A DNA stretch of 34,080 bases from Verrucomicrobiota bacterium (GTDB lineage Bacteria; Verrucomicrobiota; Kiritimatiellia; UBA8416): positions 1 through 34,080 of the forward strand of contig JABGOW010000359.1 of NCBI GenBank assembly GCA_018645275.1, given 5' to 3'. Of the stretch, positions 7,248 through 14,657 are shown in pieces. The translations under genes were made by a program, and so were the position numbers. The stretch's first letter is position 1. The number at the start of each line of letters is the position of its first letter. Under the pieces are notes generated by a model. That model ran no database searches. It had not been told where the DNA came from and saw only the letters and a list, made by a program, of their open reading frames with translations.

Positions 7248-9175
7248 TACTTCTTGTCGTCGTCAACCATCTCGAAGTCAGCGTCGATGACTTCGTCGTC
7301 GTCTTTCTTTGCCTCTTCCTTCGGCGCATCCGAGGGAGCCTCTCCAGCGGAGCCATCGGCACCATCCTGAGGCTGAGCCGCCTGAGCCTTCGCATACATT
7401 TCCTGGGAAATAGCCTGCATCTCGGTGTTGAGCACTTCCATCTTCGCTTTCATTTCATCGGTGCTATCCGACTCAATGGCCTTCTTCAAATCAGCAACGA
7501 GCCCCTCGACCTTCGTCTTCTTCTCGGCGTCTATGCTCTCAGCCTGCTCCTTTAGGAGCTTCTCGGTCTGATAGGCAACATTCTCCGCCATGTTCTTGGT
7601 CTCTACCGCTTCGCGGCGCGTCTTGTCTTCCTCGGCGTGGCGCTCAGCATCATCAACCATCGTCTTGACTTCGTCGTCGCTAAGACCGCTGGATGCCGTA
7701 ATCGTGATCTTCTGTTCCTTGCCGGTGCCCAGATCCTTGGCCGATACATTGAGAATGCCGTTCGCATCAATGTCGAAGGTGACCTCGATTTGCGGGACGC
7801 CGCGGGCGGCTGGGGGGATGCCATCAAGATGGAAGCGACCGATGGATTTACTGTCAGAAGCCATCTTACGCTCGCCCTGAAGCACATGAATCTCGACCGT
7901 GGGCTGATTGTCAGCCGCCGTTGAGAATATTTCACTCTTCTTCGTCGGGATCGTTGTGTTGCGCTCGATCAAGGGTGTCATAACGCCACCCAGAGTCTCG
8001 ATGCCCAGCGAAAGCGGGGTCACGTCGAGCAGAAGCACATCCTTAACGTCGCCAGCGAGAATACCGCCCTGGATACCCGCGCCAATAGCAACCACCTCGT
8101 CTGGATTCACGCCCTTGTGCGGCTCTTTGCCAAACAGTTCTTTAACCATCTCCTGGACTTTGGGCATACGGGTTGAGCCACCCACAAGAATGACCTCATC
8201 AACCGAGCCAACTCCAGAATCACGCATCGCAGCACGACAGGGGTCAGAAGCGCGGCTTACAAGACTCTCGGTGAGCTGCTCAAGCTTCGAGCGGGACAGC
8301 GTCACATTCAAGTGCTTCGGGCCACTGGCATCTGCCGTAATGAACGGCAGATTGATATCGGTCTGCTGCGAGCTCGAGAGTTCACACTTTGCCTTTTCTG
8401 CGGCCTCCTTGAGGCGCTGCAGGGCCATGCTATCCTGGGAGAGGTCGATACCGTTTTCCTTGGAGAACGCGTCAACCAACCAGTCGATAACAGCCTGGTC
8501 CAGATCGTCTCCACCCAAGTGCGTGTCACCGTTGGTGGCCTTCACCTCGAAGACGCCATCACCAATATCGAGAACGGAGACATCAAAGGTGCCGCCACCG
8601 AAATCGTAGACCGCGATGTTCTCTTCTTTCTTCTTATCAAGGCCATAGGCCAGGGAAGCCGCCGTCGGCTCGTTGATAATACGAAGCACTTCGAGGCCGG
8701 CAATCTTGCCCGCATCTTTTGTGGCCTGGCGCTGGCTATCGTTGAAGTAGGCCGGAACGGTAACAACCGCCTGAGAGATCTTCTCACCCAGGAACTCCTC
8801 GGCATCCGCACGCATCTTCTGGAGAATCATGGACGAAATCTCCGGGGGCGAGAACGTCTTGTCATCAATCTTGACGTGCGCATCGCCGTTGGCCGCTTTC
8901 ACGACCTCGTAAGGAACCAACGAGATTTCATGCGCAACCTCATCATACTTGCGGCCCATGAAGCGCTTGATCGAGAAGACCGTGTGCTTTGGGTTCGTAA
9001 CGGCCTGACGCTTGGCAGCCTGACCAACCAGACGTTCGCCGTTCTTTGCAAAAGCCACAATCGAAGGGGTCGTGCGAGTTCCTTCAGCATTGGGAACCAC
9101 GACGGGCTCTCCACCTTCCATTACACTCATGCACGAATTCGTCGTACCCAAGTCTATTCCAAGTACCTTTGACAT
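7247..9175 (-). CDS. dnaK: Molecular chaperone DnaK (Hsp70)
   Basis: DnaK binds exposed hydrophobic peptides in an ATP-driven cycle. The nucleotide-binding domain opens with [20 protein letters not shown] and contains [45 protein letters not shown] and [12 protein letters not shown]. The linker [16 protein letters not shown] leads to the substrate-binding domain, and the tail ends in the conserved EVIDADFE motif. I trimmed the start to ATG 9175 (642 residues) because AAGGAG lies eight bases upstream. The 19 extra residues of the longer frame are not family-like. grpE and dnaJ are not adjacent. Instead groES-groEL follow. Confidence 0.98.
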   Translation of the reverse strand: MSKVLGIDLGTTNSCMSVMEGGEPVVVPNAEGTRTTPSIVAFAKNGERLVGQAAKRQAVTNPKHTVFSIKRFMGRKYDEVAHEISLVPYEVVKAANGDAHVKIDDKTFSPPEISSMILQKMRADAEEFLGEKISQAVVTVPAYFNDSQRQATKDAGKIAGLEVLRIINEPTAASLAYGLDKKKEENIAVYDFGGGTFDVSVLDIGDGVFEVKATNGDTHLGGDDLDQAVIDWLVDAFSKENGIDLSQDSMALQRLKEAAEKAKCELSSSQQTDINLPFITADASGPKHLNVTLSRSKLEQLTESLVSRASDPCRAAMRDSGVGSVDEVILVGGSTRMPKVQEMVKELFGKEPHKGVNPDEVVAIGAGIQGGILAGDVKDVLLLDVTPLSLGIETLGGVMTPLIERNTTIPTKKSEIFSTAADNQPTVEIHVLQGERKMASDSKSIGRFHLDGIPPAARGVPQIEVTFDIDANGILNVSAKDLGTGKEQKITITASSGLSDDEVKTMVDDAERHAEEDKTRREAVETKNMAENVAYQTEKLLKEQAESIDAEKKTKVEGLVADLKKAIESDSTDEMKAKMEVLNTEMQAISQEMYAKAQAAQPQDGADGSAGEAPSDAPKEEAKKDDDEVIDADFEMVDDDKK

Positions 9176-9200
9176 GTCATTTCTCCTTTCAAATCCAAAT

Positions 9201-9215
9201 CGACAACTTTTGTCG
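9201..9215. promoter_or_regulatory. Short inverted repeat in the dnaK leader, possible operator
   Basis: CGACAA and TTGTCG pair perfectly across three bases, 26 bases upstream of the dnaK ATG. Just upstream on the minus strand there is a weak TTGCTG-N16-GCTAAT promoter-like pair. The repeat could be a repressor site or a small leader hairpin. Confidence 0.25.
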
Positions 9216-9404
9216 TGCCCTTCTATTAGCAATGCCTATGCCAAGACAGCAACACCCACTCACACCGGAATACCTAACTGGCTATTGTACAGCATGTTAC
9301 ACAATCTGCAGGCAACCATGACGGAGATGATACCCAACAACAAAAAGCGCCACTATGTCCCACATTGGGTTCAGAAGGCGGAAGAAGGGTCATTATGACT
9401 CACC

Positions 9405-9470
9405 TGTCATCCTGAGCGCAGTGCTCGCATCCCGACGAACGTCGCGGACCAAAGGATCTCATGCGACAAG
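9405..9470. repeat. Structured intergenic repeat of the TGTCATCCTGAGCG type
   Basis: TGTCATCCTGAGCG opens the element, CGACG-AA-CGTCG (9433-9444) forms an inner hairpin, and AAGGATCTCATGCG closes it. This arrangement resembles a dispersed intergenic repeat seen in many bacterial genomes. Only one copy is visible here, so its repeat nature rests on recognition, not on counting. Confidence 0.45.
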
Positions 9471-9607
9471 CGGGACGAACCGGGGAACGTCCTAAGCAAT
9501 TCCAACTTGTGCTGGACCTTCGCATTTCGATAGACTCTTCGCTCATGATGTGCTCTTCACTTAGAAGAGTGGTGTGAATAGAGGAACGCCTACGAACGGG
9601 AAATCGT

Positions 9608-10825
9608 ATGGAGACGGGGCAGAAAACCATTATTTTTCTTGGCGATGGGATGGCGGATGAACCCATCGCATCACGCGGACACAAGACGCCTCTTCAAGTC
9701 GCCAACACGCCGGCCATGGACTCCATTGCCCGTAAAGGGAGAAGCGGAACACTCCTTACACTCCCGGAGGGATTTCCCACGAGCAGCGATGTGGCCAATA
9801 TGTCCGTGCTGGGCTGCCATCTGCCAACGGAATTCTGTGGACGTGGCCCTCTCGAGGCTGCAGGCCAGGGGATTGTACTCGCTCCTGGCGATATTGCATT
9901 CCGAATGAACCTGACAACGGTTGTCGATGGCATTCTGACCGATTTCTCGGGCGGACATATCGAACAGAGCGATGCCGAGGCACTCATTGAAGCGCTGAAC
10001 GGGGCACTGGGTTCTGAATCGGTAAAATTCCATTCCGGAGTCAGCTACCGGAACCTCATGATACTCTCGGGAGACGCCTATTCGGCCGACCTGAAAGCCG
10101 AGAAGCCGGATGACAATCAAGGAAATCCCATTGCAGAGCACCTGCCACGCCCCGTGGATCCTGGTAGCAAAGCCACAGTGGATCTTATGAACGACCTAAC
10201 CGCCAAAGCGGCGGCCATATTGGAATCCCATCCAATCAACCAGAAAGCGATTGCCGAGGGACGCCCCCCCGCCAACGCCATCTGGCTCTGGAGCGGAGGC
10301 TCTGCCGGTGCCATCAGGACGCTGGCAGATAAATACGGCATCGCGCGCAGTGCCGTCATTTCAGCCGTTGACGTCATCAATGGGCTCGGACATTGCCTGG
10401 GGATGGACGTCATCAAAGTCCCCGGGGCAACCGGCTATATCGACACCAACTACGAGGGCAAAGCCGATGCCGCCATTGAAGCACTGCGGACACATGATTT
10501 CGTCTTCCTGCACGTTGAAGCCGTTGACGAAGTCTCGCACGCCCAGGATCTGGAGCTGAAGATCAAAGCGATCGAGGACTTCGATAAACGCGTCGTGCGC
10601 CGCGTCCTGGATGCGATCGGGCCTGAAATTGCCACGGCGGTACTGCCGGATCATCCCGTTCCGATTGCGACCGGCAAGCACACGCGCACACCTGTCCCCG
10701 TCTCCGTCTATCAACCGGGAGTTGAGGCCGATACCGTCCAGACCTTCGACGAAATCGCCTGCCCCACCGGTTCCATCGGCGCCATCAAAAACGGAGACCT
10801 GATGGCGTTGCTCTGCTCGGTGTAG
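9608..10825 (+). CDS. apgM: Cofactor-independent phosphoglycerate mutase, archaeal type
   Basis: This enzyme interconverts 3- and 2-phosphoglycerate in glycolysis and gluconeogenesis without 2,3-bisphosphoglycerate. It belongs to the alkaline-phosphatase superfamily and uses two metal ions and a serine nucleophile. Visible features are FLGDGMADEP at 10-19 with metal-binding Asp13, PTSSDVANMSVLG at 57-69 with the likely nucleophile serine, WLWSGG in the middle, HVEAVDEVSHA, and LPDHPVPIATGKHTRTPVPV near 346-365 with Asp348, His349 and His358. At 405 residues it fits the archaeal/bacterial ApgM group rather than the 510-residue GpmI. The ATG at 9608 has GGGAAA upstream. It stands alone on the plus strand. 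A homoserine-kinase-like role is known for some relatives. Confidence 0.88.
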   Translation: METGQKTIIFLGDGMADEPIASRGHKTPLQVANTPAMDSIARKGRSGTLLTLPEGFPTSSDVANMSVLGCHLPTEFCGRGPLEAAGQGIVLAPGDIAFRMNLTTVVDGILTDFSGGHIEQSDAEALIEALNGALGSESVKFHSGVSYRNLMILSGDAYSADLKAEKPDDNQGNPIAEHLPRPVDPGSKATVDLMNDLTAKAAAILESHPINQKAIAEGRPPANAIWLWSGGSAGAIRTLADKYGIARSAVISAVDVINGLGHCLGMDVIKVPGATGYIDTNYEGKADAAIEALRTHDFVFLHVEAVDEVSHAQDLELKIKAIEDFDKRVVRRVLDAIGPEIATAVLPDHPVPIATGKHTRTPVPVSVYQPGVEADTVQTFDEIACPTGSIGAIKNGDLMALLCSV

Positions 10826-10909
10826 GAGAACGGGGACATATCAGAATGGCACTAGGACATGGGCCGGTTCCGTCCTGCTGCCGAGAATCGGGATGCCTGT
10901 GTTGCGCCG

Positions 10910-12073
10910 CTACTCGACGTCAAGTTCAGCATCGTCCTGGTAGGGCACCGGCAGCGTTCCGACGAACGAGACCAACTTGCCAACCACAAGACCTGTCAGC
11001 GCTGCCAGGGCAACGGTAATACCAATGCCCTTGACCTGAACCCCGGCATCAATCCCGCTGACGACGAATAGCGCGGCAAAACCACCGAGTAGGCCAGGAA
11101 GACCGTGCAAGTATAGAACACCGCAGGTGTCCACTTTCTTGAGGACCTTCTGGAGGCGTTCTTGAATGACGGCAAAACCAAATGTGGATAGGACTCCGGC
11201 GAGTATTCCAATCACGAAAGCACCTGACGCATTTGTCTTGTCGCAGGTAGAGCCAATGGCCACACCACCGGCAAGCGCTGCATTCGCAATGTCAGCAACT
11301 GACACCTTCTTTCTCAGGATCAGCGAAGCAACATAGGTTGCTACAGTTGAACCACAGAGGGCGAGGATGACATTGACGATCGTCTGCTGCAGCATTTCCG
11401 GTGCCACAAGGGCTGCGCAGAAACTGGGCCAGAAGACCCACAGCACCATGCTGCCCAGCAAGGAGAACCGCTCACTCGTGGCATCAGCCTCGATCTCGGT
11501 TTCAAACGCCTTCCTACTTGTCAGCGACAGCATTGCTGCTGTTCCGAAAAGTGCGCCAAAGGTGTGGATGACGATGGATCCGCCCGTATCAACAAAGGCG
11601 CCCTTGGGAATCATGCTGAGACCAGCATCCAACAGTATCCATTCATTCATGGCATAGCAGGGAACAAAGAGCAGCCCGAGAACGATATACTGAATCAGCT
11701 TCAGGCGCCCCAGAACAGCACCAGCGCAGATCAACAGACCTGCAGCCGCAAATTCAGCGAGGATTAGCCTGTCGATATCACAGCCGGAGTGTCCCATGAT
11801 TCCTCTGGCATCCTTGAGAAAATACAGCGGGATTGCGACGCTGACGAGAAGGTAGGTCGCCGTGAGGGCAGAACGCCCGTACTTCCTGACAAATACCATC
11901 AGGAATCCAAAACCGACCAGAAGCATCGCCATGATGTGAATGGCTCGATAGTATTTCTGTACGGTGACTAGGTCAGACAGTGAAACGGTGACTTCCGTTT
12001 CTGCACCGAAGGCCGCTCCAACCATCATTATTGTTGCGACTACAGTGGCCAGAATTCTCGTTTGCTTGCTCAT
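10910..12073 (-). CDS. Rh-type ammonium/ammonia channel
   Basis: This protein conducts ammonia or methylamine, and perhaps CO2, across the inner membrane as a trimer. It is 387 residues with a cleavable-looking signal (MMVGAAFGAE) and about eleven hydrophobic helices. The sequence is closer to Rh50/Rhesus proteins than to AmtB: IHIMAMLLVGFGFLMVFVRKYG, DTGGSIVIHTFGALFGTA with the first pore His, LGSMVLWVFWPSFCAAL, NAALAGGVAIG, and DTCGVLYLHGLPGLLGG with the second pore His. No glnK lies beside it. The ATG at 12073 has AAGGA upstream and a good promoter 29 bases further out. Confidence 0.88.
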   Translation of the reverse strand: MSKQTRILATVVATIMMVGAAFGAETEVTVSLSDLVTVQKYYRAIHIMAMLLVGFGFLMVFVRKYGRSALTATYLLVSVAIPLYFLKDARGIMGHSGCDIDRLILAEFAAAGLLICAGAVLGRLKLIQYIVLGLLFVPCYAMNEWILLDAGLSMIPKGAFVDTGGSIVIHTFGALFGTAAMLSLTSRKAFETEIEADATSERFSLLGSMVLWVFWPSFCAALVAPEMLQQTIVNVILALCGSTVATYVASLILRKKVSVADIANAALAGGVAIGSTCDKTNASGAFVIGILAGVLSTFGFAVIQERLQKVLKKVDTCGVLYLHGLPGLLGGFAALFVVSGIDAGVQVKGIGITVALAALTGLVVGKLVSFVGTLPVPYQDDAELDVE

Positions 12074-12101
12074 ATATGTGTCCTTGGTTGATTGGCGCGC
12101 C

Positions 12102-12129
12102 AGTATAGCCCCATACCATCATTAGTCAA
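12102..12129 (-). promoter_or_regulatory. Sigma-70-type promoter for the Rh channel
   Basis: On the minus strand, TTGACT (12124-12129), a 16-base spacer and TATACT (12102-12107) each match five of six consensus bases. Transcription would start near 12095, at a GGCGCGCC palindrome, leaving a leader of about 22 bases before the ATG. Confidence 0.65.
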
Positions 12130-12151
12130 CTGGCACTCAGTTAAGCGGAAC

Positions 12152-12183
12152 GCGGCCCCCCACCGGGCTCGCCCCGGTGGAGC
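12152..12183. repeat. REP-like palindrome, copy 1
   Basis: CCACCGGG and CCCGGTGG pair as a perfect 8-base stem over the loop CTCGC (12160-12180), with C-rich and AGC flanks. It is the inverted partner of the element at 12322-12350. Confidence 0.7.
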
Positions 12184-12321
12184 TATGATTGGATACTCAC
12201 TACTGCCGGGTGCTGTAACTTTTCGAGCCCGTATCGAGCGACAAGGGGGCTCTGCACTCTTATCGATCCTGTTCGGGCTCTTCGTTTCTTGTTCATGGCT
12301 TCCCAACAGCCGCAAATCACC

Positions 12322-12350
12322 GCTCCACCGGGGCAAGCCCGGTGGGGGCG
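12322..12350. repeat. REP-like palindrome, copy 2 (inverted)
   Basis: Core 12325-12345 has the same 8-base stem as copy 1. Its reverse complement matches copy 1 at 26 of 27 positions, including flanks. The two copies face each other across about 140 bases, between the Rh channel promoter and the hemerythrin gene. Confidence 0.7.
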
Positions 12351-12430
12351 TGAGCTCCAACCGTGAATGCTGAAAGCCTCTGCCCAGGTCTGAGTTTGAC
12401 GGCGAGAGGGGGTTATCGGATGATGGCGGC

Positions 12431-12832
12431 ATGAAAGGACCGAATACAAGACCACGTCTCGGTATCCCCGAGATGGACGCTCAACACGACTATCTCTACG
12501 GGCTATTTGATCGTATCGAAACGGAGACATCCCAGGGCGAAATGGCCGCTCTATTACACGAAATCGAGGGCTATCTCGATTTTCACTTCACCAGCGAAGA
12601 GCATTTCATCCGACACTACAAGGTGCCAAATGTTGCGGCCCATCAAGGGGATCACGAGCAGGCGGCGGAGGCATTCTTCAGGCATGTTGCTTCCTTCGAG
12701 AATGGGAGCCTGAATCCCGCCCGCTTTCACAACGCCATGGTGGGCTGGCTGAGCGAACACACCGAAGCCGTAGACATGAAGTACGCGGAGCTCGTCAGGA
12801 AACTGCGTAGCGAAATCGCGGAAAGCCCCTGA
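12431..12832 (+). CDS. Bacteriohemerythrin (single domain)
   Basis: This is a di-iron oxygen-binding four-helix bundle, used for oxygen storage, delivery or sensing in the cytoplasm. All seven iron ligands of the family are present: His19 (DAQHDYLYGLFD), His52 and Glu56 (FHFTSEEHF), His71 and His75 (AHQGDH), His110 and Asp115 (SEHTEAVDMKY). The length of 133 residues is typical. The ATG at 12431 lacks a strong ribosome site, the nearest purine run being GAGAGGGGG about 20 bases upstream, so expression may be low or the start may be uncertain. A second hemerythrin gene lies at 32776. Confidence 0.93.
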   Translation: MKGPNTRPRLGIPEMDAQHDYLYGLFDRIETETSQGEMAALLHEIEGYLDFHFTSEEHFIRHYKVPNVAAHQGDHEQAAEAFFRHVASFENGSLNPARFHNAMVGWLSEHTEAVDMKYAELVRKLRSEIAESP

Positions 12833-12841
12833 TTCCCTCAG

Positions 12842-12857
12842 GTGTTATCCCTAACAC
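12842..12857. other. Small hairpin between convergent genes
   Basis: GTGTTA and TAACAC form a 6-base stem over TCCC between the hemerythrin (plus) and VWA (minus) stops. There is no U-tract on either strand, so a terminator role is doubtful. Confidence 0.3.
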
Positions 12858-12890
12858 TCTCCCTCGGTCCACTGCGCCCGTTCGGGCAAA

Positions 12891-14657
12891 TCAGAACAGG
12901 CTTCGCTTGTACGGAATGGGCTCTTTGTAGGACTTGGACATGCCGCGCAGTTCCGCAAGGACTTCGGCATCGCGGGTACGGGCATATTCGCCTATGAGGT
13001 GGTAGATCTTCTGCTGCGCCCACTGCTGTCGGATCGTTTTGTCAGAGCTACGACTATCCAGCGTGTTCAGGGGTAGATCGAAGATGAGATCGCAGGGGAC
13101 ATCCCCTGCTTGCCCCATGGCCTGAAACACGAGCTTCTCTTCGCCCTTGCGGCAACGCCCATAGAGGACAAGCGGTCGGTCCAGATAGAGATTGCTCACC
13201 TGCCGGGGATAGACCTCACATGAAGAGTCGGTAGCAAACTGTAGCCGCAAATCTCCCAGTACTGGTCGACTGATTCCCCGCATAACCGCTTCTGCAGAGT
13301 CCGGAATGTCCCAGCGACCTTTGGAAATCACATTGACGTATCCCTTATTGCAGTAGCTAAGGAGGTCTATGAGATAGCGGTTTGCCAGTTGCGAAGCCCC
13401 CATTGTGAATACCGAGATTTTTCCTGCATTCCGGCGGCTGAACTCGCCAATAATCTCGGAGTTATCCGTCAACCCTTTGTTTGCCAAGCCATCCGTGATG
13501 ACGAACGCAATGACGGGACGGGTCGATTCGCATTCCAATGACAGAAGGTCCTGCATGGAAGCAAAGAGGTCGGTGTACCCTTGCGCCTTCATGCCGTCGA
13601 TGTAGGCCATAGCCTTTGCTATCGTTTCGGGCGTTTTCGTCACCCAACCATCGAAACAGGTTTCCGTGTGATCGGCAAACCTGGCGATATTGAAGCGGTC
13701 CGATGGACGAATGTGTGCCAGCGAGCGACGTAGGCCTTCCCTGCAGAAGTAGAGGCGCTGTTCAGACATACTCGCTGAACAATCCTGCACCAGGATGATG
13801 TCCTTGGGACGCACGGGAAGGAGCTCCTCTCCCGCCCGCTCCACTTCAAGCCTGAAGTAGGAGTAGCGAAAATCACGCGAAGACGAATAAGTCTGGACCC
13901 GCGCGGTGAGCACACGCTCGATGGCTTCAACATCGGTCACGTCTTCGACGCTTTCCTCGAATAGTTCCTGCGCCCCCCCCGGTGCCATGGCCTCGTTGAT
14001 CGCCTCAGGCAGTGGCTTGGGATCATCCATCCCCCCCACCACGGCCCCCACGATTTCGGAAACCGTTGGCGGAGCGACGGGAAGCCGACCGGACCCCCCG
14101 GCGGCAACGCTATCCCGGCTGGCTGGCAGCACAATGTCAGGGGCATTCGCCACACGTTCAATCGCGGGAATCATACGACGCTCAAGTCCCGGATTTGAGT
14201 CCCCGACTGCAATGTTCTCGATGGCGAGGATTTCCTGGCGAGGCACCCAAGCAACTTGCTCTGGAGGAGGAGTAGGCTCGGCGACATGCTCCATTTCCTC
14301 CATCAGAGCGTTGTCCTCAAGTGCGGGTGGCTCCGTCACAGCCTCTTCGGGGGCAATGCTCATCTCGTCTACGGCCTCGGCGGCTTTTCCGCCCACATCG
14401 CTACCAATCTCCCGCAGAGCAGAGAGCACCCGCTCTTCGATCTCTGGGGTGGTTTCTACCGTTCCGAGGTGCACGGGTTCATACTTGCGCTCCAGAGGCT
14501 TGGCCCCACCGCCAGAAATGAGTTCCAAATCAATCTGAGCAGCAAAAATCAATAACCCGATGTGCACAGCAACAGAGATGATGGCAGCGATGCTTGCCGC
14601 AGGAATGTGGCCCGTGCCAAACGTGAACTGTCTGTCATGATCGGTCAGTTCTGCCAT
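12891..14657 (-). CDS. VWA-domain protein with TonB-like N-terminal membrane anchor
   Basis: The first 20 residues are cytoplasmic. Residues 20-42 form one membrane helix containing Ser28-Val-Ala-Val-His32. The same Ser-x3-His spacing is found in the TonB helix (Ser16, His20 in E. coli), where it couples to ExbB/ExbD. A proline/glutamate-rich linker follows to about 250. Residues 284-460 are a von Willebrand factor A domain with a full metal-ion site: DCSAS (Asp292, Ser294, Ser296), Thr362 in GYTDLF and Asp389 in ITDGLANKG. The C-terminal 120 residues form a beta-rich plus helical end with no TonB_C motif. It is the last gene of the exbB-exbD-TPR-VWA operon and overlaps the TPR gene by 13 bases. 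I infer a PMF-energised complex. The function is unknown. Confidence 0.85.
   Translation of the reverse strand: MAELTDHDRQFTFGTGHIPAASIAAIISVAVHIGLLIFAAQIDLELISGGGAKPLERKYEPVHLGTVETTPEIEERVLSALREIGSDVGGKAAEAVDEMSIAPEEAVTEPPALEDNALMEEMEHVAEPTPPPEQVAWVPRQEILAIENIAVGDSNPGLERRMIPAIERVANAPDIVLPASRDSVAAGGSGRLPVAPPTVSEIVGAVVGGMDDPKPLPEAINEAMAPGGAQELFEESVEDVTDVEAIERVLTARVQTYSSSRDFRYSYFRLEVERAGEELLPVRPKDIILVQDCSASMSEQRLYFCREGLRRSLAHIRPSDRFNIARFADHTETCFDGWVTKTPETIAKAMAYIDGMKAQGYTDLFASMQDLLSLECESTRPVIAFVITDGLANKGLTDNSEIIGEFSRRNAGKISVFTMGASQLANRYLIDLLSYCNKGYVNVISKGRWDIPDSAEAVMRGISRPVLGDLRLQFATDSSCEVYPRQVSNLYLDRPLVLYGRCRKGEEKLVFQAMGQAGDVPCDLIFDLPLNTLDSRSSDKTIRQQWAQQKIYHLIGEYARTRDAEVLAELRGMSKSYKEPIPYKRSLF

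Larger units (their letters stand above)
9176..9607. other. 432-base divergent gap between dnaK and phosphoglycerate mutase
   Basis: There is no gene here. I looked for the CIRCE heat-shock operator (TTAGCACTC-N9-GAGTGCTAA) and did not find it. A weak plus-strand promoter for the mutase could be TTGTGC (9507-9512), 18 bases, TAGACT (9531-9536). A 6-bp inverted repeat CTCTTC/GAAGAG (9553-9569) lies after it. The part nearest dnaK holds the CGACAA repeat and the part near 9405-9470 a structured repeat, both listed separately. Confidence 0.45.

Noticed and set aside
8312-9172. 286-residue plus-strand frame
   Set aside because: It is antisense to dnaK with no recognisable domain.
9290-9340. Promoter TTGCCT...TACAAT upstream of dnaK
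   Set aside because: The spacer is 20 bases, too long for a typical sigma-70 promoter.
9400-9684. 94-residue minus-strand frame with a Cys-Arg-rich end
   Set aside because: Its C-terminal residues are simply a translation of the intergenic repeat at 9405-9470, and its N-terminal part is antisense to apgM.
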